Positions 1 through 6,145 of a stretch of 7,598 nt of DNA are shown here, piece after piece; position 1 is the first letter of the stretch, and every line of letters begins with the position of its first letter. Position numbers and translations under genes: made by a program. Source of the DNA: JBBSTY01 sp038235385. GTDB lineage: Bacteria; Actinomycetota; Acidimicrobiia; Acidimicrobiales; Acidimicrobilacustridaceae. The notes under the pieces were generated by a model. The model was not told the DNA's origin, searched no databases, and worked only from the letters and a program-made list of their open reading frames with translations. Location: contig JBBSTY010000168.1 of NCBI GenBank assembly GCA_038235385.1, positions 1-7,598 of the forward strand, read 5' to 3'.

Positions 1-8
1 CCATGCGC

Positions 9-32
9 CGCCGCCGGCAACGCCTGGCGGCG
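9..32. terminator. Strong GC hairpin near left edge, possible end of the two-component operon
   Basis: Positions 9-18 pair with 22-32. The outer stem 9-15/26-32 (CGCCGCC with GGCGGCG) stacks on an inner GGC/GCC stem, with T25 bulged and a three-base AAC loop. It lies about 90 bases beyond the stop codon of the response regulator, in that gene's direction of transcription. No T-run follows on either strand, so a factor-independent terminator is only a possibility. It could also belong to an unseen gene left of the window. Confidence 0.3.
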
Positions 33-41
33 CCGCTCCCG

Positions 42-81
42 CCCCCCCCCCCCCCTGCCCCACCCCCCCCCCCCCCCCCCC
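42..81. repeat. Two long poly-C homopolymers (14 and 19 bases)
   Basis: Positions 42-55 are 14 consecutive C and positions 63-81 are 19 consecutive C, separated by a short TG-C4-A spacer. The tract sits 38 bases past the response regulator stop codon, so a read-through transcript would carry runs of G able to form G-quadruplex structure. Tracts this long are prone to slippage, and their exact length in the assembly may be wrong. They could also be a sequencing or assembly artefact, because poly-G is a known error mode of two-colour sequencing chemistry. Confidence 0.9.
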
Positions 82-118
82 GAACCGGCGTAGCGCCGCG
101 TCGCCCCGCACCTCGGAG

Positions 119-817
119 CTACGCATGTTCGGGTGGCCGCTCCGGGTGTCGGGGGTGCTCCGGGTCGTTGGCGTCGAGGCCCAACCCGGCGGAGCGGGCG
201 CGGACGATGGCCTGGGAGCGGTCGGCCACCTGCAGCTTGGTGAACAGGTTCGAGACGTGGTTGCGGACGGTCTTGTCGCTCACGTCCAGGGCACGGGCGA
301 TCTCGGGGTTGCTCCTGCCCCGCGCCACGAGGTCGAGCACCTCGTGCTCGCGTGGTGTCAGCTCCGGGAAGGCCGAGGTCGACGGCGGCGCAGCGAAGAA
401 CCGCTGCATCCGCCGGGCGATGGCCGGACCCAGGATCACCGAGCCCTGGGCCACGGCCTGGATCGCCGGGATCAGCTCGTGGTGACCGGCGCCCTTGAGG
501 AGGTAGCCCCTGGCCCCCGCTCGCATGGCCGCGAAGACGCTCTCCTCGTCGTCGAACATCGTCAGGACCAGCACGCCGATGTGCGGGCTGGTGGTCACGA
601 CCTGGCGGGTGACGTCGATGCCGTGCACGCCCGGAAGATGGAGGTCCATGAGGACCACATCGGGCTGCAGGTCGGTGGCCAGCCTGATGGCATCGGGCCC
701 GTCGATCGCCTCGCCCACAAGCTCCAGGGTCGCCTCCGTCGCCAGCACGACGCGCAGACCGTCGCGGAACATCGGGTGATCCTCGGCGATCAGCACCCGG
801 ATGCGCTCGTCGGTCAC
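119..817 (-). CDS. NarL/FixJ-type two-component response regulator
   Basis: A 232-residue protein with an N-terminal receiver domain (about residues 6-122) and a C-terminal LuxR-type helix-turn-helix (about 153-212), the normal size for the NarL class. The receiver keeps the acidic pair E12/D13, the phospho-acceptor D58 in VVLMDLHLPG, the switch threonine T86 and the conserved lysine K108. The DNA-binding part starts ELTPREHEVLDLVARG and has the recognition-helix region VSDKTVRNHVSNLF. On phosphorylation by the adjacent kinase it should bind DNA as a dimer. The GTG start at 817 overlaps the kinase stop codon in the four bases GTGA, so the two genes are translationally coupled; a much longer upstream extension of this frame only shadows the kinase. 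The tail after residue 214 is short, polar and rich in H, P and E, and looks disordered. Function class is sure; the target genes are unknown. Confidence 0.95.
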   Translation of the reverse strand: MTDERIRVLIAEDHPMFRDGLRVVLATEATLELVGEAIDGPDAIRLATDLQPDVVLMDLHLPGVHGIDVTRQVVTTSPHIGVLVLTMFDDEESVFAAMRAGARGYLLKGAGHHELIPAIQAVAQGSVILGPAIARRMQRFFAAPPSTSAFPELTPREHEVLDLVARGRSNPEIARALDVSDKTVRNHVSNLFTKLQVADRSQAIVRARSAGLGLDANDPEHPRHPERPPEHA

Positions 818-2895
818 GGGACGCCGCCGCCGAGCTCGTCGGTGACGCGGGCGAGCCCAGGTGCGGTGGGGAGGTGGGCGAGGACCTGGGTCCCGCCGAG
901 GGTGGACGACCCGATCCGACAGGTGCCACCGAGCTCCTCGGCCCGTTGAACCATCGATGTCGTGCCGACCCCCGCGACGACGTCGCCGCCCAGACCGACT
1001 CCGTCGTCGTCGATGGCGACCTCGAGCCCGCCGTTGAGGTCCACCCGCACGTGGCACCGTGCCGCATGTGCGTGGCGGGCCACGTTGGCGAGGCCCTCGC
1101 ACACGATGCGGTAGGCCGCCACCTCCACCGCTGCGGACAGACCCTCGATGGCGGCAGGCGCCTCCAGGCTGACGTCGAGCGTGCCGCCGCCCTCGAGCGG
1201 ACCGCTGAACGCACGGGTCTGCGCGGCGACGGCCGACACGAAGCCCATCTCGTCGAGCACGGGGGGCTGGAGGTCGTACACCAGGCGGCGGATGCTGGCG
1301 ATCGTCTCGCGGATGTCGCAGGTGAGCTGACCCACCAGGGACTTGGCGCTGTCGGGATCGGGATCGATCATGAGGCCGACACCGTCGAGCTTCATCCGCA
1401 CCGCCGCCAGGGCCGGACCCAAGCCGTCGTGGAGGTCGCGGCGGACCCGGCGGCGCTCCTCCTCCCGAGCGGTCACGAGCTCCTGGCGCGACCGTTGGAG
1501 CTCCTCGCCGACGGCGACCGCGTGCAGGACCGCGGCGACCGGCCGCGCCAGGTCGGCGAGCACCTCCAGGTCGCGTCGACGGATGTGGCTGCCCGCGCGG
1601 GCGCACACCTGCAGACGACCCACCGTCTCGTTGCGGAACAGCAGCGGGATGTCGCGAGTGGCCGAGCACGGCGTCCCCACCGCCGCCACCGGACCGGCGC
1701 CGGACACGGCGATGGCCACATGGCCGAGGCACAACGACTGGGCGATGGCATCGACCACCTCGTCGAGGACGGCATCGGGCGACCCCGGCTGATCGAGGCG
1801 ACGTCCGAGGTGCGAGAGCGCTCGATACGGATCGCCCCGATCACCGAAGAACAACCGCTCCACCAGGTGCTGCACCCGGTCTCGGGCGAGCGCGAACACG
1901 CCGACCGCCACGGCCGCGGCGAGCAGGGACGGGCCGATCTCCACATGATCGTCCGACAGGCTGCCGGCCGTCGCGACGAGACCCACGTAGATGGTCGCCA
2001 CCAGACCGGTGAGCACGACGTAGACGACCGACATCTTGATGAAGAGGTCGAGGTCCCACAGCCGGTAGCGCAGGACGGCCACTGCGATGGTGGCCACGAA
2101 CAGGGCCAGGGCGAACGGTCCGGTCCAGGCGAGCAGGCTCTCGTCGGGCAGGTCCCCGGGGACGAACTCGACCATCACCTCGAGCACCAGGACGGTCGCT
2201 CCCGCCGCCACCCATCGGAGCTGCTGGCGGGTCTGGGCATCGGCCCGTCGCAGACGGACGAACAGCGACGTCACCGACAGCACCATGATGACCAGGAAGC
2301 CCACCTGGGCGACCAACCCCATCAGGTCGAGTGCGACCGACTCGATCCCGATCGGGTTGACGAGCTCGGGGATCGCCTCGTCGTAGGGGCCGGGCGCCGT
2401 GATCACCTGCACCAGTCCCAGGACCCCGCAGAGGCCCAGCGCGCGCATCACCCACCGCCAGCGGGCGCTCGGCAGGTGCCCGTTCGGGAACAGGAGGAGG
2501 ATGGCGGGAAGGGTGGCGAGGAGCACGACGAAGGGCCACGAGCCCAGCGACCCGGCGAGCTGGACGCCAGGGAGATCGTGCCCGCCGACCTCCACGAACA
2601 CGACCCACCCCCTGGCTGCGCCGATCACCCCCTGGGCGACGGCGGCGGCGAGGAAGAGCCACCCGATCGGGTTCGTCGGCAGCCTCCGGGCGATCAACGT
2701 CCCGACGCTCCCGAGACCGATCGCGGCGAGGACGTTGGTGAGCCACCACGGGTCCAACGGGCTCCCGGGGTCTGCCCGGTTGGCCAGGTGGAGGGCGACG
2801 GTGGCCAACGACGCCAACGCGATCAGGATCGACAACGCGGTGACCAGGTGTCGACGCAACGGTGCCGGCCGGTGGGAGCTCGTCTCCGGTTCCAT
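814..2895 (-). CDS. Membrane sensor histidine kinase, HisKA_3 family with GAF-like domain
   Basis: A 693-residue kinase. About ten hydrophobic segments fill residues 17-336, including the NPIGWLF and FPNGHLPSARWR loop motifs common in this actinobacterial kinase group. A GAF-like domain (about 355-460) and a short charged helix (462-482) follow. The HisKA_3 dimerisation domain has the phospho-acceptor H489 in RRDLHDGLGP. The ATPase domain shows N604 in the N-box (EGLANVARHAHA), the D-box IDDDGVGLGG (628-637) and a glycine box at 642-648 reading GVGTTSM, where family members more often have GxGLxGM or a close variant. It should autophosphorylate and pass phosphate to the response regulator whose gene overlaps its stop codon. 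The signal is unknown; the membrane part has no recognisable ligand domain and may sense within the bilayer, while the GAF-like part may sense a cytoplasmic small molecule. The start at 2895 is chosen because a perfect AGGAGG lies five bases upstream; a longer frame reaches an ATG at 2943 without such a site. Confidence 0.94.
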   Translation of the reverse strand: MEPETSSHRPAPLRRHLVTALSILIALASLATVALHLANRADPGSPLDPWWLTNVLAAIGLGSVGTLIARRLPTNPIGWLFLAAAVAQGVIGAARGWVVFVEVGGHDLPGVQLAGSLGSWPFVVLLATLPAILLLFPNGHLPSARWRWVMRALGLCGVLGLVQVITAPGPYDEAIPELVNPIGIESVALDLMGLVAQVGFLVIMVLSVTSLFVRLRRADAQTRQQLRWVAAGATVLVLEVMVEFVPGDLPDESLLAWTGPFALALFVATIAVAVLRYRLWDLDLFIKMSVVYVVLTGLVATIYVGLVATAGSLSDDHVEIGPSLLAAAVAVGVFALARDRVQHLVERLFFGDRGDPYRALSHLGRRLDQPGSPDAVLDEVVDAIAQSLCLGHVAIAVSGAGPVAAVGTPCSATRDIPLLFRNETVGRLQVCARAGSHIRRRDLEVLADLARPVAAVLHAVAVGEELQRSRQELVTAREEERRRVRRDLHDGLGPALAAVRMKLDGVGLMIDPDPDSAKSLVGQLTCDIRETIASIRRLVYDLQPPVLDEMGFVSAVAAQTRAFSGPLEGGGTLDVSLEAPAAIEGLSAAVEVAAYRIVCEGLANVARHAHAARCHVRVDLNGGLEVAIDDDGVGLGGDVVAGVGTTSMVQRAEELGGTCRIGSSTLGGTQVLAHLPTAPGLARVTDELGGGVP

Positions 2896-2900
2896 CTCCA

Positions 2901-2906
2901 CCTCCT
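2901..2906 (-). promoter_or_regulatory. Ribosome binding site of the histidine kinase
   Basis: The minus strand reads AGGAGG, five bases before the ATG at 2895. This near-perfect Shine-Dalgarno sequence decides the start against the in-frame ATG 16 codons further upstream. I see no convincing -35/-10 pair between 2907 and 3012. Confidence 0.8.
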
Positions 2907-3012
2907 CAGGATCGCTCACCGGCCCGGTCTGCGCCACGACCAACCCGATCGCCTGGATCGGTCGCGCCGATCAACGGCCGGCGCACACCGGTCGCGCCCG
3001 ACGACCACCGAT

Positions 3013-3045
3013 CGGGTCGACCCGGGAACATCCCGGATCGACCCG
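3013..3045 (-). terminator. Strong stem-loop between lipoprotein and kinase genes
   Basis: Arms 3013-3026 and 3032-3045 (14 bases each) surround a five-base loop. On the plus strand there is one C/A mismatch (3021 against 3037). On the minus strand, where both flanking genes are transcribed, the same position becomes a G-U wobble, so all 14 pairs can form in that RNA. It begins 40 bases after the lipoprotein stop codon, the expected place for a transcription end. No T-run follows, which is common in high-GC actinobacteria. It could instead protect the 3' end of the mRNA or be a protein binding site ahead of the kinase gene. Confidence 0.55.
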
Positions 3046-3084
3046 GTTCCGTGGCCCCGCGCCGATCACGGCGGTGGTCGGTTC

Positions 3085-4164
3085 TCAGCCGACGGTGAAC
3101 TCGCCGTGCTGCGGTGGCATCCCGGCCGTCTGGGCATCCTCGGCCGACAGGTAGGCGTAGTGGCCGGGGCCGAGGTCGAGGGTGAGGTACGCCGACTGCC
3201 CGGGGGCGAGGACGTCGACCCCACCGACGAGCTCGCCACCTTGCGCGTCGTCGGCCGACTTGCCCGAGCCCATCGCCTCGCTGAACGAGCCGAAGAAGCT
3301 GTCCAGCGTGGCGCCGTCGTCGATCCGGGCGAGGGAGAAGCTGTGCGGCGTGGTGCCGCCGTTCGTGACCAGGAAGGTGCCCTGGCCGCTGAACGGCGTC
3401 GGCATGGTGATCGCCGTGTCGTCGATGGTGATGGTGCCGTCGCTCTCGGGCTTCCCGGTGGCCGGGGTACCCGTGACGTCCAACTCACCGACCATGCCCA
3501 TGGCGAAGTGGGGCGTCCCGTCATCGGTGACCAGGAAGCAGATGAGTGCATACGTGCCGGCCTGGAGGTCGGTGGACGTCACGGTGGTCCGCTCGCCCGG
3601 TCCGACCATGTTGGGCGTGCCGTAGCTCATCTCGGTTCCGTCGGCGAGCAGCGCTCCCGCCGCTTCCTCGCTCTCCTGGAGCGATGCCTTCAGCTGATCC
3701 AGGGTGACGCCGTCCTTCAGACGAGCGATGGCCATCATGTGGGTCTCGGGGGAGGGGTTGTCGAACGTGATCGACCCGACCCCGGGGCGGAGCGCGCCCG
3801 AGACGTCGTAGTTCATGCCCGGCGTCGTGATGGTGACGGCGTTGGCCACGGGTGCGTCGCCCGCGGAGGACGCGGCGGTGTCGGGCGTGGTCGACACCGC
3901 GGTCGTGGCGCCCGAGGTCGTCGGGGTGCTGTCCGCCTTCGTGTCGGTGGAGCTGCAGGCCGCAGCGGTGAGCGCCAGCGCCGCACAGGCGACGACCACC
4001 ACGCCCCGGGTACGGGTCCGTCGGCCGAGCACGCCGGCACCCGAGCGGCGCTTCGGCGGCGACTCGCCTGCGCAGTCGGCGAGCCCGCGACGCGACGGTG
4101 GTGCGGCGGACGAGTGCCGGGACGGCCGGCGGGCCGGATCGCTGATGGGGGTGGCAGTGGTCAT
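3085..4164 (-). CDS. Predicted lipoprotein with two tandem cupredoxin-like domains
   Basis: A 359-residue protein that I cannot assign to a named family. An Arg-rich leader of about 53 residues precedes a hydrophobic segment (54-69) ending in a lipobox-like AAAC at C70. A Ser/Thr/Ala/Pro-rich linker (71-105) follows, as in surface lipoproteins. Two related beta-rich domains (about 110-230 and 244-358) make up the rest. Matching pieces are THMMAIARLKDGVTLDQL and PHSFSLARIDDGATLDSF, then GTYALICF and GHYAYLSA. Domain 1 keeps H142, C209, H219 and M222/M224, reminiscent of a type-1 copper site, though the Cys-to-His spacing is wider than in azurin or plastocyanin. Domain 2 has H274 but Ser in place of the Cys. 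A role in extracytoplasmic copper binding or electron transfer is therefore inference. The start at 4164 has AAGGAG six bases upstream; an in-frame ATG at 4197 overlaps the likely -10 box. It lies upstream of the kinase gene on the same strand, with a hairpin between. Confidence 0.8.
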   Translation of the reverse strand: MTTATPISDPARRPSRHSSAAPPSRRGLADCAGESPPKRRSGAGVLGRRTRTRGVVVVACAALALTAAACSSTDTKADSTPTTSGATTAVSTTPDTAASSAGDAPVANAVTITTPGMNYDVSGALRPGVGSITFDNPSPETHMMAIARLKDGVTLDQLKASLQESEEAAGALLADGTEMSYGTPNMVGPGERTTVTSTDLQAGTYALICFLVTDDGTPHFAMGMVGELDVTGTPATGKPESDGTITIDDTAITMPTPFSGQGTFLVTNGGTTPHSFSLARIDDGATLDSFFGSFSEAMGSGKSADDAQGGELVGGVDVLAPGQSAYLTLDLGPGHYAYLSAEDAQTAGMPPQHGEFTVG

Positions 4165-4170
4165 CGTGAT

Positions 4171-4176
4171 CTCCTT
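4171..4176 (-). promoter_or_regulatory. Ribosome binding site of the lipoprotein gene
   Basis: The minus strand reads AAGGAG, six bases before the ATG at 4164. It supports this start over the in-frame ATG at 4197. Confidence 0.7.
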
Positions 4177-4192
4177 GTTCGTCACCGCGTCG

Positions 4193-4222
4193 ATCATGCG
4201 GCGCGGTCGGTCCCGTTGTCAT
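4193..4222 (-). promoter_or_regulatory. Possible sigma-70-type promoter of the lipoprotein gene
   Basis: On the minus strand ATGACA (4222-4217, five of six matches to the -35 consensus) and CATGAT (4198-4193, four of six to the -10 consensus) are separated by 18 bases. Transcription would begin near 4186, giving a leader of roughly 22 bases that carries the AAGGAG site. The match is by eye and unconfirmed. Confidence 0.4.
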
Positions 4223-4230
4223 CGGCCCGG

Positions 4231-4267
4231 TGTCCCGCGGAACCGGGACGGTTGTCCCGGGACAACC
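4231..4267. promoter_or_regulatory. Palindrome cluster, likely operator in the divergent region
   Basis: Positions 4250-4267 are an 18-base perfect palindrome, GGTTGTCCCGGGACAACC. Directly beside it, 4232-4237 (GTCCCG) and 4244-4249 (CGGGAC) form a second inverted repeat with a six-base spacer. A further GTCCCG at 4210-4215 lies next to the proposed -35 box. The two dyad centres are 18 bases apart, at about -54 and -72 from the proposed lipoprotein start point, which suits an activator or repressor that binds as dimers. The protein that binds is unknown; the nearby response regulator is one candidate. Confidence 0.5.
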
Positions 4268-4502
4268 CCTTCGCCGCCGGGGCGTGCACCGACCATCGGA
4301 ACCCCGATCCGCACCCGCGTCGGCATCGACGCCGGCACCTGCATCCGCATCGGCGCCGTCGCGTCGGTCCCGGCACGTCGCCGGCGCGGAGTCGGTCGTC
4401 CGCGCCACCTCGGGCCCGGACGTTGCGAGGCGACCGGCGCCGGGTGGAGCCATGCTCGCTACGGTGCTGGCTGCAGGACCGACTCGAGCAGGGAGCCCAC
4501 CC
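4268..4502. other. Non-coding remainder of the divergent intergenic region
   Basis: This GC-rich stretch leads to the crotonase gene. Imperfect copies of a GCATCGxCGCCGxC element occur at about 4322-4365. TACGGT at 4460-4465 could serve as an actinobacterial -10 box for the plus-strand gene, but no good -35 lies at the right distance. An in-frame ATG at 4452 could extend the crotonase by 17 residues, but the added residues show no family resemblance. I see no independent gene here. Confidence 0.5.
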
Positions 4503-5288
4503 ATGGACATGCCGTCGTTCACCGCACTGCGCATCGACGCCGGACCGACCGAACCGGTGGCCACCCTTGTCCTCGATCGTCCCGGCAACCTCAACGCCCT
4601 GTCCCGCATCCTGCTGGGTGAGATCGTGAACGCCTGCCGTTGGCTCGACGACCAACCGCACATCAAGGTGGTCGTCGTGTGCGGGGAGGGCCGCGCCTTC
4701 TCCGCCGGGTTCGATCTCGACGACTTCGCCGGCGGGTCGTCGGAGATGACACCCCGCGACACCGCCGATCTCGGCCGGCTGGCCGCCGAGGCCCTGACCG
4801 GCCTCCGGGCGCTCACCGTCGCATCCATCCACGGTCACTGCGTGGGCGGCGGGCTCGTCATGGCCGCCTCGTGCGATCTCCGGGTGGCGTCCGACGATGC
4901 ACGCTTCTCGATCCCCGAGGTCGATCTCGGGATCCCGCTGGCGTGGGGCGGCATCCCCCGCCTCGTGCGCGAGATCGGCCCGGCCGTCACCAAGGAGCTG
5001 GTGCTGACCTGTCGGCCGTTCGGCGCCGACGAGGCCCACGCCCTGCGCTTCGTCAACACCGTCGTGCCTGCCGACGAGCTCGCCGACACCGTCGCCGAGC
5101 TCGCGGCCACGCTGGCCGGCAAACCCGGCTTCGCGCTGCGCACCACCAAGCAGCAGGTGAACGCCGTCACCGAGGAGATGGTCGGCACCGGCCGCAGCGC
5201 CAACGACGCCGACACCCTCGCCGCGGCGGTCTCGGATCCCGAGTCGATCGAGGCGTCGCGCCGCTACCTCGCCCGCCGAGCGCGCTGA
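4503..5288 (+). CDS. Enoyl-CoA hydratase/isomerase (crotonase) family protein
   Basis: A 261-residue protein of normal length for single-domain crotonases, which act on acyl-CoA thioesters in fatty-acid or aromatic-acid breakdown. The N-terminal strand VATLVLDRPGNLNAL and the oxyanion-hole segment GRAFSAGFDLDDF (about 63-75) are typical. The signature IHGHCVGGGLVMAASCDLR (109-127) supplies the second oxyanion-hole glycine region. E139 in SIPEVDLGIPLAWGG matches the second catalytic glutamate of rat enoyl-CoA hydratase (E164), but the position of the first (E144) is V119. One acid/base is thus missing, so a classical hydratase is less likely than an isomerase or another crotonase reaction; the substrate is not predictable. 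The ATG at 4503 has GGGAG seven bases upstream and leaves a family-typical N-terminus; ATG 4509 and 4452 are alternatives. It is the only plus-strand gene, divergent from the lipoprotein and convergent with the HAD gene. Confidence 0.9.
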   Translation: MDMPSFTALRIDAGPTEPVATLVLDRPGNLNALSRILLGEIVNACRWLDDQPHIKVVVVCGEGRAFSAGFDLDDFAGGSSEMTPRDTADLGRLAAEALTGLRALTVASIHGHCVGGGLVMAASCDLRVASDDARFSIPEVDLGIPLAWGGIPRLVREIGPAVTKELVLTCRPFGADEAHALRFVNTVVPADELADTVAELAATLAGKPGFALRTTKQQVNAVTEEMVGTGRSANDADTLAAAVSDPESIEASRRYLARRAR

Positions 5289-5339
5289 CCCGGACGGCTC
5301 GCCGGTGCCGGGTCGGTCGGAGCCGGATCAGAGGCCGGC

Positions 5340-5378
5340 CCGGGTTGCGAGGTCCGGACCGGGTTGCGAGGTCCGGAC
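5340..5378. repeat. Perfect 19-bp tandem direct repeat, two copies
   Basis: The 19-base unit CCGGGTTGCGAGGTCCGGA occupies 5340-5358 and again 5359-5377 without a mismatch; the period-19 match runs one more base, to 5378. It lies between the convergent crotonase and HAD genes. The duplication looks recent because the copies are identical, and it doubles the self-complementary GGTCCGGA element. Confidence 0.9.
5352..5378. terminator. Hairpin between convergent genes, possible bidirectional terminator
   Basis: GTCCGGACC (5352-5360) pairs perfectly with GGTCCGGAC (5370-5378) around a nine-base loop. It starts 10 bases after the HAD stop codon in that gene's direction and 63 bases after the crotonase stop, so it could end both transcripts. 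No T-run follows in either direction. The stem arises from the tandem duplication at the same place. Confidence 0.5.
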
Positions 5379-5388
5379 ATCACCTCGG

Positions 5389-6063
5389 TCAGCTCCGCTG
5401 CGCCGTCGCCAGGTGCCCGAGCGGGCTGGTCCGGAACTGGTCGAACAGCTCCTGCGCATCGCGGTGGACGGCGACGGCGCCTTCCTCACGGAGCTCGTGG
5501 GCGCTGAACCCCCCACTCTCGACGCCGATGCAGCCGACCCCTGCGGCCCGAGCAGCTTGCACGTCCCACACGCTGTCGCCGATCACGAGGCAGCGTTCCC
5601 GATCGACCGAGCCTGCCTCGATGGCTGCCCGGAACACATCCGGTGCCGGCTTGGCCTGGTCGACGTCATCCGCGCTCGTCGTCGCGTCGATGGCGTCGCC
5701 GACATCGAGCAGATCCAACATCTGATCCAGCTCGTCCTGCGGAGCGGAGCTGGCGATCACCACGGTCAGCCCCGCGTCGTGCAGGCGGCGCAGGAGGTCG
5801 CGTGCGCCGGGGAACACCCGTGCCTCACCGATCAGCTCGGCGTACCGGCGTGCCCGAGCCTCGTCGGCGTCCGAGCGCTCGTGGCCGATGAGCTCGACCA
5901 TGAGCTGGTCGCCGCCCATGCCGACGAGTCGGTGGATGGCGTTCATCGGGGACCACTCCCCCACGTCGGCGAGGGCCCGCGACCAGGCGAGGGTGTGCAG
6001 GTAGTTGGTGTCGACCAGGGTGCCGTCGACATCGACGAGGACGCCGGCGCGACGTGCGGTCAC
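5389..6063 (-). CDS. HAD-superfamily phosphatase, phosphoglycolate phosphatase/beta-phosphoglucomutase-like
   Basis: A 224-residue haloacid dehalogenase-type hydrolase with every catalytic motif present. Motif I is VDVDGTLVDT with nucleophile D11 and acid/base D13. Motif II is the serine S105 in VVIASSAP, motif III is K138 in KPAPDVF, and motif IV is VIGDSVWD with D163 and D167 for magnesium. Residues 18-80 between motif I and the Rossmann core form a helical C1-type cap, as in phosphoglycolate phosphatase and beta-phosphoglucomutase relatives. It should remove phosphate from a small cytoplasmic metabolite; the exact substrate cannot be told. The GTG start at 6063 is chosen because GGAGG lies five bases upstream; a frame open to a GTG at 6099 lacks such a site and adds residues before the first strand. 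It follows the hemerythrin gene on the same strand after 82 bases, so a shared transcript is possible. Confidence 0.92.
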   Translation of the reverse strand: MTARRAGVLVDVDGTLVDTNYLHTLAWSRALADVGEWSPMNAIHRLVGMGGDQLMVELIGHERSDADEARARRYAELIGEARVFPGARDLLRRLHDAGLTVVIASSAPQDELDQMLDLLDVGDAIDATTSADDVDQAKPAPDVFRAAIEAGSVDRERCLVIGDSVWDVQAARAAGVGCIGVESGGFSAHELREEGAVAVHRDAQELFDQFRTSPLGHLATAQRS

Positions 6064-6068
6064 GACGA

Positions 6069-6073
6069 CCTCC
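6069..6073 (-). promoter_or_regulatory. Ribosome binding site of the HAD phosphatase
   Basis: The minus strand reads GGAGG, five bases before the GTG at 6063. It decides this non-ATG start over the upstream GTG at 6099. Confidence 0.7.
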
Positions 6074-6145
6074 GTGCACGATCTGCATGCGCGCACCACG
6101 GCGTGCGACGGCCTCGACGAGGACCGCGCGGTGGCGATGGTCGCC

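Noticed and set aside
119..1732. Minus-strand frame of 537 codons suggesting a longer response regulator
   Set aside because: Only the part from 817 down encodes recognisable domains. The upstream part overlaps the kinase in another frame and is Arg/Gly-rich nonsense; the GTG at 817 overlaps the kinase stop in the usual way.
4322..4365. Repeated GCATCG/GCCGGC elements as a possible CRISPR-like or iteron array
   Set aside because: The copies are short, imperfect and unevenly spaced, with no constant repeat and spacer structure; biased GC-rich composition explains them.
874..4629. Plus-strand open frame of 1251 codons
   Set aside because: It runs antisense across the kinase and lipoprotein genes and into the crotonase. 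Its product is a low-complexity mix of R, D, H, G and E with no domain, the usual shadow of high-GC coding on the other strand.
3521..4828. Minus-strand frame of 435 codons
   Set aside because: It overlaps the lipoprotein, the divergent region and the crotonase in other frames and shows no family features.
6092..6107. Small inverted repeat CGCAC...GTGCG between hemerythrin and HAD genes
   Set aside because: A five-base-pair stem with a six-base loop is common by chance at this base composition, and no T-run follows.
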